The translations under genes were made by a program, and so were the position numbers. The notes beneath the pieces are model-generated. The model made no database searches, was not told the DNA's origin, and saw only the letters and a program-made list of their open reading frames with translations. A stretch of DNA of 38,388 bases. Source: Clostridia bacterium. Its GTDB lineage: Bacteria > Bacillota > Clostridia > UBA1212 > UBA1255. This document shows, piece by piece, positions 8,277-16,012 of this stretch. Positions within the stretch are counted from its first letter, which is position 1. Every line of letters starts with the position of its first letter. Where the stretch lies: assembly GCA_017613535.1 (NCBI GenBank), contig JAGADO010000100.1, positions 1 through 38,388 of the forward strand, written 5' to 3'.

Positions 8277-10757
8277 TCAGCGTCTCGCATGGACGGTGGA
8301 TTTACTGTTTCCTGAAGGACCGCCGATATTGACCGAGACCGCCTCTCCGTTCGGCAGCGGGATCTGGCCTGCAGCCTTAATAAGGGGCGTTGACAGCGGC
8401 TTGAAGTCGAAATCCGCGAAGCCGGGGCGCACCGGAGTGATCCCGAGCACGTATTTTCCGTAGAGGATAACGGGTATCGCGGACCAGCCGTGGCAGAGGC
8501 TTCCTGCGTCGTCGAACGCGGCGGGACCGTCAATGCGCTCCCAGAAAGATGTTGCCCCGTTAAACAGCATATAGCCCCATTTATCCGCAACATCGTCAAA
8601 CACGTACGGCGCGAATTTATCGCCGAGCCCCAGCAGGGCCTCATATTTGAAGATCGAATGGCTGAGCGTCACCGGAACGTAATGCTTCGGACCGCCCGGA
8701 ACTATCGATTCTGCCTCTTCCTCGTACCCTATAAGGTTCGGGCCTTTTCTGCCCGTCAGAATGTCGGCTACGCGTTCTTTAAACGCTTCCGGCACCGCTC
8801 CCGCGTACAGGGCAAGTGCGTGCGTCAGTTCGCTGTAATGGTATTTCCGTCCGTTCACAATATATGTGGCGTACGCGCCGCGTTCGCTGTTCCAGTACGC
8901 GTCGTGGAATGCGGAGATGACCGATTTATGCAGCATCTCGTACCATGAGAACTGCCTCCTGTAATCGTGCTCATCATCGGGTTCGTGGCGCCTTACGAGC
9001 CATGCGGCGAGTTTCGCAGCCGCGTCTAGAGCGAGAGCGTAGAAAAGGGTAAGAGGAGCGTCGGTATTGACCTCGCCCGCCTTTCTTAAGCCGGACATAG
9101 CAGAATTGTCCATCAGATCCGACCACTCGTAGAAATTCCAGGAGCCCGGCTCATAGTAAGGCCCGATCTGATCGCCGCTCTTCGAATGGACCCAGAAGCC
9201 GTGGATAAGCTTTTCAACGACGGGGAACATCTCAGCCGCGAACAGATAGTCTCCTGAATAAAGCACGTACTCGTAAAGTTCGACGATCCACATCATAGAG
9301 AACGACGGAATGTGCACCGCGACTTTAGCCGGAGCGCATAATTCAAGCTGTCCGTCAGGCCTGAGCCCCTGCCCGAGCAGCCTCAGGCTTGCCTTCGGAA
9401 AATCGTATTCACCGAATGAATAATACCCCGAAAGCATCTGATTACGCGAATCCATCGAATAAAGCGACTGCTCTCTCCACGGGCAGTCTTCATAATGCTC
9501 GTGCATACACAGTCTGAGCGTATCGAGACTCACGCGGTAGATCTTATTATGCAGCGAGTCGGACGACCTGAAACGGCAGACGTCTGTGAGAGGGTAGTCG
9601 GAGTTTTTAATGCCTGCGTAATATAGTTTGAAATCGAACGACGTCACGAACAGCTGCATATACCTGAGTCCGAGCCTCTTCGAATAATGTGTGAACCGCT
9701 GCCTTCCTCCCGCGCAAGTATAAACGCCCGTGAAGCATCTGCCTCCGATGAACGATCTTACGCGCAGGTCAACGAGATGTTCTCCGTAACCGACGTATAC
9801 TTTCGTGCCGGCAGGTGCGTCAATATCGATGTGGAAGTATCCCGCGCTTTCGCGTCCGAGGTCAATGACCGCGTATATCCCGTGGAAGTGTTTATCAGCC
9901 TGATATCTGAAATGAATGTATTTTTCCGGAAATTCTTCTCCGCCCGCCGGTATCTCCGGTGCCTGTGCCGAGTCGGAAATTTCACGAGCGTAGCGCTGGC
10001 TTAGAGACGCGTGCTGGAGCTTCTGAGCCGTTACGTGATCGTTTTCGTCGCTGTTTATCCTGAATAGTCCCTGCGTAGCTATCACAGCATGCGCAGGAGG
10101 CCCTATTTCGAGTTTTTTTATGGGGCGCGGATAGAGAGGTACCCTCGTGCGTTCGGCCGGTTTTAGGGGGAATTTCGTGAAGTACAGATCGAGCTTCGAT
10201 TCTGCGGCAGGGAAGTACGGCTTCAGGAAATTCATTTTCGAAGCGTCGTATTCAAATGCGTAACCGAGCTGCCCCGTCGTCATCTCCATATTTCCCGAAC
10301 GGTACGCTGGATTAAGCCTCCCGAGCGTTTTGGCGGAACTCTCCGTGACTGTTTTCGAACCGTTGTAAACGACGTAGCAGAAACCGGGCTCGCCGTGAAG
10401 ATATGTTGACGAATTCGTGCCCTGGTAATAGATCAGGAAACGAAGCGTATTCTCGCCTTCGCGCAGGAGGTCGGAAATATCGATCTCGTCGTAAACTTTC
10501 GCGTCGGGATAATCGGCAAACTGACCGCTGGCCGCGTAAACGCTGTTGACCCAGAGCACGTACTGCGAATCGGCGCTGATGCGGATAAGCATCTTATCGC
10601 CCGGGAAGAAAGAATTGACGTCACTGCCGTCTTTCGCACCCGCGGCCGCTCTCTGTCCGTCGCTTCCGCAGTCGAATACCACTTTGAAACTGTCGGTGAA
10701 ATCACCGTATGTATTAGGCGTGTTTTCGTCGCTGTTTACGAGCCAGATCCATTTCAT
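8277..10757 (-). CDS. GH78-family alpha-L-rhamnosidase-like protein, divergent
   Basis: Putative cytoplasmic glycosidase of 826 residues. The catalytic-barrel signature reads DCPWREQSLYSMD (424-436): D424, E429 and D436, the same 5- and 7-residue spacing as the acidic triad of the Bacillus RhaB enzyme. A later GATSFWER block supplies E740. The rest differs strongly from the two other GH78 proteins here: the usual NHYAYGS motif is replaced by GSLCHGWSAIP, and the N-terminal beta domain starts with MKWIWLVNSDEN. Substrate may therefore not be a simple rhamnoside. There is no signal peptide. The start codon overlaps the aminotransferase stop by 4 bases (ATGA), so it is the third gene of an lrp-aminotransferase operon. 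Family assignment is good; substrate is unknown. Confidence 0.82.
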   Translation of the reverse strand: MKWIWLVNSDENTPNTYGDFTDSFKVVFDCGSDGQRAAAGAKDGSDVNSFFPGDKMLIRISADSQYVLWVNSVYAASGQFADYPDAKVYDEIDISDLLREGENTLRFLIYYQGTNSSTYLHGEPGFCYVVYNGSKTVTESSAKTLGRLNPAYRSGNMEMTTGQLGYAFEYDASKMNFLKPYFPAAESKLDLYFTKFPLKPAERTRVPLYPRPIKKLEIGPPAHAVIATQGLFRINSDENDHVTAQKLQHASLSQRYAREISDSAQAPEIPAGGEEFPEKYIHFRYQADKHFHGIYAVIDLGRESAGYFHIDIDAPAGTKVYVGYGEHLVDLRVRSFIGGRCFTGVYTCAGGRQRFTHYSKRLGLRYMQLFVTSFDFKLYYAGIKNSDYPLTDVCRFRSSDSLHNKIYRVSLDTLRLCMHEHYEDCPWREQSLYSMDSRNQMLSGYYSFGEYDFPKASLRLLGQGLRPDGQLELCAPAKVAVHIPSFSMMWIVELYEYVLYSGDYLFAAEMFPVVEKLIHGFWVHSKSGDQIGPYYEPGSWNFYEWSDLMDNSAMSGLRKAGEVNTDAPLTLFYALALDAAAKLAAWLVRRHEPDDEHDYRRQFSWYEMLHKSVISAFHDAYWNSERGAYATYIVNGRKYHYSELTHALALYAGAVPEAFKERVADILTGRKGPNLIGYEEEAESIVPGGPKHYVPVTLSHSIFKYEALLGLGDKFAPYVFDDVADKWGYMLFNGATSFWERIDGPAAFDDAGSLCHGWSAIPVILYGKYVLGITPVRPGFADFDFKPLSTPLIKAAGQIPLPNGEAVSVNIGGPSGNSKSTVHARR

Positions 10758-11944
10758 AACCGATTCGCTCCTTTGCGTTTTTCGAGGAACCTTGCCACCC
10801 CTTCGAGTGCCTTCTTAATATGATCAGCTGAATATGCATACGACGCGCGCACGAAACCTTCTCCCGATTCTCCGAATGCGTTTCCGGGCACGAGCGCGAT
10901 CTTCTCTTCACTCAGGAGCTGTTCGCAGAAATCTTCCGATCCGAGGCCGGATGATGTGATATTCGGGAAGCAGTAGAGCGCTCCTTCGGGTTCGGTACAT
11001 TTGAGTCCGAGGTCGTTGAAGCCTTTCACGATCAGTCTGCGGCGGTAATTATATTCTCTGCGCATTTCTTCTATGTCTTCGTCTCCTGCCGAAAGTGCTT
11101 CGATGGCTGCGTACTGGCTCGCGGTAGGCGCACACATTATGGCGTACTGGTGGAGTTTGGTGAGCGCCGCGCAGACATGCTCCGGGGCGAGTGCGTATCC
11201 GAGCCTCCAGCCGGTCATTGCGTATGCTTTCGAAAAGCCGCTCACGATCACGGTGCGCTCTTTCATTCCGGGGAGAGAAGCAATCGATCTGTGCCTCTGG
11301 CCTGTATATGTGAGTTCTGCGTATATTTCGTCCGACAGGACAATAATTTTCGTGTCTCTTATGACTTCCGCGATCGCTTCGAGTTCGGCGCCCGTTAACG
11401 TCGATCCGGTCGGATTATTCGGGAACGGGAGGACAAGCAGTTTCGTCTTTTCTGTGATCGCTGCTTTAAGTGCCGCGGGGGTCAATTTAAATCCGTCTTC
11501 CTCTTTCAGCTGTATGTATACGGGTTTCGCGCCGCACAGTTTTGCGAGCGGTCCGTAGCATACGAAGCTGGGCTGTGGGACAATTACTTCGTCTCCCGGC
11601 TTTATGAACGCGCGCATGGCGAGGTCGATCGCTTCGGATCCGCCTACGGTTATAAGCACGTTTTTCTCCGTATATTCGAGCCCGAATCTGCGCTTCATAT
11701 AAACGGTCACTTCGCGCCTGAGCTCTGCCAGACCGGAATTCGCCGTGTACTGCGTCTTGCCTTTTTCAAGCGATCTGATTCCCGCGTTCCTTATGTGCCA
11801 CGGCGTGATGAAGTCAGGCTCGCCTATGCCGAGCGAGATGACGCCGTCTATTTTAGAGGCAATATCGAACAGCCTGCGGATACCTGACGGAGGCAGGGAA
11901 GTCAGCGTGTCATTTAGCTGCGTTTCTGGTCTGAATTCTTTCAA
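10754..11944 (-). CDS. PLP-dependent class I/II aminotransferase (aspartate/aromatic type)
   Basis: Transfers amino groups between amino and keto acids using pyridoxal phosphate. At 396 residues it is a fold-type I enzyme of the subfamily often annotated AspC or PatA. Visible motifs: GIGEPDFITPWHI near the N-terminus, PNNPTGS at about 175-181, SDEIYAEL with the pyridine-binding D205, and the PLP-lysine motif SGFSKAYAMTGWRLGYA with K239. The C-terminal FVRASYAYS segment carries the conserved substrate-carboxylate Arg. The exact amino acid cannot be assigned. It sits between an Lrp/AsnC regulator (overlap 11941-11944) and a GH78-like gene (overlap 10754-10757). Lrp plus aminotransferase is a common pairing in Bacillota; the glycosidase is the odd member. 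Confidence 0.93.
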   Translation of the reverse strand: MKEFRPETQLNDTLTSLPPSGIRRLFDIASKIDGVISLGIGEPDFITPWHIRNAGIRSLEKGKTQYTANSGLAELRREVTVYMKRRFGLEYTEKNVLITVGGSEAIDLAMRAFIKPGDEVIVPQPSFVCYGPLAKLCGAKPVYIQLKEEDGFKLTPAALKAAITEKTKLLVLPFPNNPTGSTLTGAELEAIAEVIRDTKIIVLSDEIYAELTYTGQRHRSIASLPGMKERTVIVSGFSKAYAMTGWRLGYALAPEHVCAALTKLHQYAIMCAPTASQYAAIEALSAGDEDIEEMRREYNYRRRLIVKGFNDLGLKCTEPEGALYCFPNITSSGLGSEDFCEQLLSEEKIALVPGNAFGESGEGFVRASYAYSADHIKKALEGVARFLEKRKGANRL

Positions 11945-12423
11945 AACAGCATCACCTGTCTGTCGTCGGTCTGTTTGCTTTCAAACATGATACCGTCTTC
12001 TTTGTATTTTTTGAGCACGAAGTGCGTGGCGGTGCTTACAACGGCTTCCATCGGGGCAAGCTTTTCGGCTACGAACAGGGCAACTTCGTTCAGGTTTTTT
12101 CCTTCGATCTGGAGCGCGAGGTCGTACGTGCCTGACATCAGATATACGCTTTTTACCTGGTCGTACTGGTAGAAGCGTTCTGCGATCTGGTCGAAGCCTC
12201 GTCCGAACTGAGGCGTCACTTTAAGCTCGATGAGTGCGGTGACAAGCTCTTTGGATGTCTTTCGCCAGTTGATCATCACTTTTTTTCCTACGATGATCCC
12301 TTCGGCTTTGAAGCGGTCGATCTGCGATCTGACCTCTTCCTCAGTCGTGTTCAGCATGACGGCAATATCTTTCGCCGTCAGTTCGCTGTCTTTATCCAAA
12401 AGTTCGAGAATTTCATTGTCCAT
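11941..12423 (-). CDS. Lrp/AsnC family transcriptional regulator
   Basis: DNA-binding regulator, 160 residues from the chosen start. An N-terminal winged helix (SELTAKDIAVMLNTTEEEVRSQIDRFKAEGIIVG) is followed by an RAM/AsnC ligand-sensing domain (about 65-145) containing the typical YLMSGTYDLALQIEG strand. I chose the ATG at 12423 because GGAGAG sits 8-9 bases upstream. An in-frame ATG at 12459 would add 12 residues, but its nearest GAGGG is about 15 bases away. It is the first gene of the operon with the aminotransferase. It probably senses an amino acid related to that enzyme's substrate and may control both its own operon and the divergent gene at 12611; this is inference from position. 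Confidence 0.9.
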   Translation of the reverse strand: MDNEILELLDKDSELTAKDIAVMLNTTEEEVRSQIDRFKAEGIIVGKKVMINWRKTSKELVTALIELKVTPQFGRGFDQIAERFYQYDQVKSVYLMSGTYDLALQIEGKNLNEVALFVAEKLAPMEAVVSTATHFVLKKYKEDGIMFESKQTDDRQVMLF

Positions 12424-12492
12424 AGCCGATCTCTCCGTATCTGAATTTGACCGCGGCATGATGATTTTTAAATACCCTCGCCGTCGCTTTTA

Positions 12493-12521
12493 ATTTTAAC
12501 ACATCGGGAAGCGTTTGTCAC
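12493..12521 (-). promoter_or_regulatory. Promoter of the lrp-aminotransferase-GH78 operon
   Basis: Read on the minus strand, GTGACA (12516-12521) is followed after exactly 17 bases by TAAAAT (12493-12498). Transcription would start near 12486, giving a leader of about 60 bases to the chosen start codon at 12423. It faces away from the promoter of the 12611 gene about 35 bases away. Confidence 0.65.
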
Positions 12522-12554
12522 TATCGGCTTTAGTTTTAAATCTTTGCTGAAATA

Positions 12555-12563
12555 TGATATAAT
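12555..12563 (+). promoter_or_regulatory. Extended -10 promoter for the 12611 gene
   Basis: TGATATAAT is a perfect extended -10 element (TGn plus TATAAT at 12558-12563). The -35 region 17 bases upstream (TTTAAA, 12535-12540) is poor, as is usual for extended -10 promoters. The expected start of transcription is about 12570, some 40 bases before the ATG. Confidence 0.6.
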
Positions 12564-12610
12564 TATAAACGACTTACGGCCGTACGCGGCTTTTTCGGGA
12601 GGACAAGCAA

Positions 12611-14221
12611 ATGAATAAACGTGTTATCAATATCGTTAATTTTGTCAGGGGCGTCGAGCCGAGGGAACCGGAGAAGGATCTGTTTCTGCCCGTCGTTGAG
12701 GAGCTTCGTGTGAACAGGCGTTTCGGCCTTAAAAGTACGGTGCTGCTTCAATATGACGCGATATTGAGAGATGACGTCGCGGGTTTTTTCAGTGAGGCCG
12801 CTCCGGATGTTGAGCTCGGGCTGTGGTTCGAGATGAACAGGCCGCTTACGGAGGCGGTCGGTATCGAATGGCGCGGCAGACCGGGGTACGACTGGGACTG
12901 GTTCGTGAATCCGGGGTTCCTTCCGGCGTACACGCTTGAGCAGAGGCGGGCGCTGATCGATGAGGCGTTCAGGCTGTTTAGAGAGAAGTTCGGATTTTGC
13001 CCGAAAGTGGCCGGTTCGTGGCTGCTTGATGCGTATTCGATGCAGTATATGAGCGAAAAGTACGGGCTTGATGCTATGTGCATATGCAGGGAACAATACG
13101 CCGTTGACGCGTACACGCTATGGGGCGGGTACTATACAGGCGGGTATTATCCGTCGCGGAATAACGCGCTCTGCCCGGCTGCCGACCGGGATAATGCTGT
13201 TTCGACTCCCGTGTTCAGGATGCTTGGCATTGACCCGATCTACGGGTACGACGAGGCCAAATATCCTACAGGTGTGTGGGGGTGCAATACCATGGAGCCT
13301 GTCTGGACGTCCGGTTCGGACAGACGGATAATGGAGTGGTACATGGACGTGTATTATAAATCGCCTTGCCTCTCATATTCGCACGCCACGACAGGGCAGG
13401 AAAACAGTTTCGGCTGGCCTTCTATTAAGGCGGGGTACGAGCTGCAGGCAGAACTGATATCGGAAATGGCTGGAAAAGGCGAGATAGACGTCGAAACGCT
13501 CGGTGAAACGGGCAGAGCGTTTAAAGAAGCGTATGACACGACTCCGTGCAACGCACTATGCGCTTTAAGCGACAGAACGGACAACGGCCTCAGGGCCGTC
13601 TGGTTCGACTCTCCTTTTTACCGCGCGGGACTGGTGCTCGAACCGGGAGGCAGACTGTATATACGCGACCTGAACATATTTGACCCGGAATATAAAGAGC
13701 GGTACCTTGACGAACCCTGCACGGCATGGGACGCAAGATACGACAATCTCCCCGTCGTTGATAACCGTCTGTGGTCTTCGGGCGGGATCGATTCGATGAT
13801 ATTGATCGCGGACAATGTAAATCCGGAAAGCTTTACAGTTTCCGAGAAAGATGACGAAACGCTCGTGCTCGGATTCGATGTCAATATCGCCGGATTTACG
13901 CAAAAATGTTCGGTTAGCTTTGAAAAGAGAGCTATCCGCTTTAACGGTCTTGATTCGATCGAATACCACCCGGGCATACCTGAAAAAGGGCAGCACGCAG
14001 AATACGACCGTGATGCAAACAAATTCGTACTGGATCATTTCGGATTCAGATATGAAGTCGCGATAAACGGCGCGAAAGCAGAAATGAAAACGGAATCCTC
14101 CGGAGACGGACAGAGAATAATAGCGCCGTTCTACAGATTATCGTCAGGCTCGGAAGAATTTTCCGTTTCGGGCTCGCTCTCTAAAACAGCTTCGGCCTCT
14201 TCATACTCCGTCTTCTTATGA
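12611..14221 (+). CDS. Unrecognised 536-residue cytoplasmic protein, possibly a carbohydrate-active (beta/alpha)-barrel
   Basis: No function is assigned. The ATG follows a strong GGGAGGACAAGCAA ribosome site. No signal peptide or membrane segment is visible. The first 330 residues are rich in Trp, Tyr and Gly: LLQYDAIL, LGLWFEMNRP, EWRGRPGYDWDWF, SWLLDAYSMQYMSEKYGLDA, YTLWGGYYTGGYYPS and FRMLGIDPIYGYDE. That pattern of acidic and aromatic residues at strand ends fits a deacetylase- or GH57-like barrel. I faintly recall similar blocks in Bacteroides DUF3863-type proteins, but cannot confirm it. From about residue 345 a beta-rich domain follows. Its last 91 bases overlap the convergent membrane XRE gene. 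Surroundings rich in glycosidases support a role in glycan metabolism, by inference only. Confidence 0.75.
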   Translation: MNKRVINIVNFVRGVEPREPEKDLFLPVVEELRVNRRFGLKSTVLLQYDAILRDDVAGFFSEAAPDVELGLWFEMNRPLTEAVGIEWRGRPGYDWDWFVNPGFLPAYTLEQRRALIDEAFRLFREKFGFCPKVAGSWLLDAYSMQYMSEKYGLDAMCICREQYAVDAYTLWGGYYTGGYYPSRNNALCPAADRDNAVSTPVFRMLGIDPIYGYDEAKYPTGVWGCNTMEPVWTSGSDRRIMEWYMDVYYKSPCLSYSHATTGQENSFGWPSIKAGYELQAELISEMAGKGEIDVETLGETGRAFKEAYDTTPCNALCALSDRTDNGLRAVWFDSPFYRAGLVLEPGGRLYIRDLNIFDPEYKERYLDEPCTAWDARYDNLPVVDNRLWSSGGIDSMILIADNVNPESFTVSEKDDETLVLGFDVNIAGFTQKCSVSFEKRAIRFNGLDSIEYHPGIPEKGQHAEYDRDANKFVLDHFGFRYEVAINGAKAEMKTESSGDGQRIIAPFYRLSSGSEEFSVSGSLSKTASASSYSVFL

Positions 14222-14826
14222 CGGCCGGGGATATGGATCCTTGACCAGAAATAGATGATAGCCTGGCCGGGAATGCCCAGTATTAATATGTACCAGACCG
14301 GAACAGAATACATCTGAAGCAGTATGCATATCGCGAGCAGGGAAGACCACATCAGCAATGAAATGATGAGGAAATTCCTTTTGCGCTTGAACCAGAGAGA
14401 ATTAAGCACGAGCCATATAATAAAGGTGGCGGGAAGCGCGAAAACGAAGCAGAGAAGGTTCTTCGCGGAAGGAACCGTCGCATGCAGAATGACGAACACG
14501 AGCGTAGCGATGAGCCATATAAGCACGACGCATATAGCTATGATGAATTTCCTGTTCGTGATACGTCTTCTCAGGCGGCTGATGCCCCCGTCCGTTTTCG
14601 AAAAGAAACTTCTGTGCTCTTTGGTGAAAAGATAATCAACGGATACGCCGAACATATCAGCTATATGCTTAAGAACGACTGCATCCGGAATGGATTCGCC
14701 ACGTTCCCACTTTGAAATAGCCTTATCCGTATAATTCAGCTTTTCGGCCAGCTCTGCCTGTGTCATTCCTTTTGAACGGCGCAGCTGGGAAATATTATTC
14801 GCAATGATCTGTTTATAGTCTTCCAT
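14131..14826 (-). CDS. XRE-family helix-turn-helix regulator with C-terminal membrane domain
   Basis: Predicted membrane-tethered transcription regulator, 231 residues. The HTH_3 domain spans about 5-60 (QLRRSKGMTQAELAEKLNYTDKAISKWERGESIPD). A basic linker leads to four hydrophobic segments at about residues 95-200, then an acidic Glu-rich tail. HTH domains fused to small membrane domains are common in Clostridia and may sense the envelope state. The chosen start is ATG 14826, which begins the canonical MEDYKQIIANNISQLR. A TTG at 14850 would add 8 residues and has a slightly better purine stretch upstream, so the start is uncertain. The 3' end overlaps the convergent 12611 gene by 91 bases. 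Confidence 0.88.
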   Translation of the reverse strand: MEDYKQIIANNISQLRRSKGMTQAELAEKLNYTDKAISKWERGESIPDAVVLKHIADMFGVSVDYLFTKEHRSFFSKTDGGISRLRRRITNRKFIIAICVVLIWLIATLVFVILHATVPSAKNLLCFVFALPATFIIWLVLNSLWFKRKRNFLIISLLMWSSLLAICILLQMYSVPVWYILILGIPGQAIIYFWSRIHIPGRHKKTEYEEAEAVLESEPETENSSEPDDNL

Positions 14827-14889
14827 GTTTATATCGTCCCGGACGGTCAATCAAATTATCTCTTCAGCCCCTGTTTGAAGGCAATGGCA

Positions 14890-14918
14890 AGTATAGCATC
14901 AAAACGCAGATATTTCAA
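14890..14918 (-). promoter_or_regulatory. Promoter of the membrane XRE regulator
   Basis: On the minus strand TTGAAA (14913-14918), a 17-base spacer and TATACT (14890-14895) form a strong promoter, helped by TGC directly before the -10. The start point would be near 14883, about 57 bases ahead of the ATG at 14826. Confidence 0.7.
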
Positions 14919-14954
14919 GCGCAAAAATTCTTAAAAACAAATATTTTTAAAAAA

Positions 14955-15013
14955 TCTACTGCCGGTTTACATGCGGTAGAATAATTCTCTACCGGTAGAA
15001 TTTACTGTAGAAA
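14955..15013. promoter_or_regulatory. Cluster of TCTAC...GTAGA dyads between divergent genes
   Basis: Three related dyads lie between the XRE and fakB promoters. The central one is the perfect 12-base palindrome TCTACCGGTAGA (14988-14999). To its left, TCTACTGC (14955-14962) pairs imperfectly with GCGGTAGA (14973-14980). To its right is TTTACTGTAGAAA (15001-15013). They look like operator half-sites for a dimeric regulator, the neighbouring XRE protein being the obvious candidate. The region 14851-15106 contains only this cluster, the two promoters and AT-rich sequence. Confidence 0.5.
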
Positions 15014-15032
15014 GCAGAACCGGAACAGTTTA

Positions 15033-15061
15033 TTGCCATTTTTTAATTAAATAATTATATT
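15033..15061 (+). promoter_or_regulatory. Promoter of fakB-fakA
   Basis: TTGCCA (15033-15038), a 17-base AT-rich spacer and TATATT (15056-15061). It lies about 45 bases before the DegV/FakB start and about 20 bases downstream of the TCTAC dyad cluster. Confidence 0.55.
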
Positions 15062-15106
15062 AAAACCGGACGGGAGAGTTCCCGGACTGAGACCAGGGAG
15101 GAAATT

Positions 15107-15976
15107 ATGGATCCGTACGTTCTTTTTACCGACCTTTCTTGTGATATCGAAACAAAGCTCCTTGACGAATGGGGCATTAAATACGTTTCACTCAAGCACC
15201 ATTTTACGGATGATCAGGAGAATGAATACGATAACATATCGTACCCTGTCGTTCGGTTTTATGAAGAAGTCAGGGGAGGAAGAGTCTCGAAAACATCCGC
15301 CGTTGACGTCGATACATTCGTTAACAGGTTCAAAGAAATACTTGATTCGGGAAAAGATATCCTTTATCTCGCGTTCTCGTCAGGACTCAGCAGTACATAC
15401 GCTAATGCTGTGATTGCCGCGCGCGGGATCGAAGGAGATTATCCGGACAGAAGAATACTGATCTCCGACACGCGTTCCGCCTCTGCCGGAATGGGACTTC
15501 TTCTTTATCTTACGCTTGAAAAAGTGCGCGGCGGTGCATCTATAGATGAGGCGTACGCTTTTGCGGAAGAACAGAAATTCCACATTTGCCACTGGTTCAC
15601 CGTCGGAGACCTCAAGTACCTCAGGCGCGGCGGAAGGGTAAGCGCTGCGGCTGCGTTCTTCGGAGGAGTGCTCGGTATCAAACCGGTGCTTCATATGGAC
15701 GATCCGGGCCACCTTATCCCAGTCACGAAAGTAAAAGGCAGAAAAAACTCTTTAATTAAAATGGCAGATAAATACGGGGAACTCAGCATAGATCCGAAAA
15801 GCGGAAAAGTGTTCATTTCCCACGGAGATTGCATTGACGACGCGAACGAACTGGCGGCAATGCTGAAAGAGCGGTACGGCGCGGATGTTGACCTTATCAC
15901 ATACGTCGGACCAGTCATCGGCGCTCATTCCGGCCCGGGTACTCTCGCACTTTTCTTCCTCGGAAGAGAAAGATAA
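15107..15976 (+). CDS. fakB: DegV-family fatty acid-binding protein (FakB-type)
   Basis: Cytoplasmic fatty-acid carrier of 289 residues, expected to present fatty acids to the kinase FakA, yielding acyl-phosphate for phospholipid synthesis. DegV hallmarks: the N-terminal TDLSCDIE strand, the SKTSAVDVDTF motif at about 65, LAFSSGLSSTY at about 90 (the loop that contacts the fatty acid head group), SDTRSASAGMG at about 120, and the mid-domain LKYLRRGGRVSAAAAFFGGVLGIKPVL. The C-terminal GPVIGAHSGPGTLALFF is also canonical. A GGGAGG ribosome site precedes the ATG. It is followed after 36 bases by a DAK2-domain gene, so the pair probably forms one fatty-acid kinase unit. The gene symbol rests on family and neighbour, not on tested activity. 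Confidence 0.92.
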   Translation: MDPYVLFTDLSCDIETKLLDEWGIKYVSLKHHFTDDQENEYDNISYPVVRFYEEVRGGRVSKTSAVDVDTFVNRFKEILDSGKDILYLAFSSGLSSTYANAVIAARGIEGDYPDRRILISDTRSASAGMGLLLYLTLEKVRGGASIDEAYAFAEEQKFHICHWFTVGDLKYLRRGGRVSAAAAFFGGVLGIKPVLHMDDPGHLIPVTKVKGRKNSLIKMADKYGELSIDPKSGKVFISHGDCIDDANELAAMLKERYGADVDLITYVGPVIGAHSGPGTLALFFLGRER

Positions 15977-16012
15977 CAATTCACAAATTACCTTTTCCGG
16001 AGGTCGTTTATA

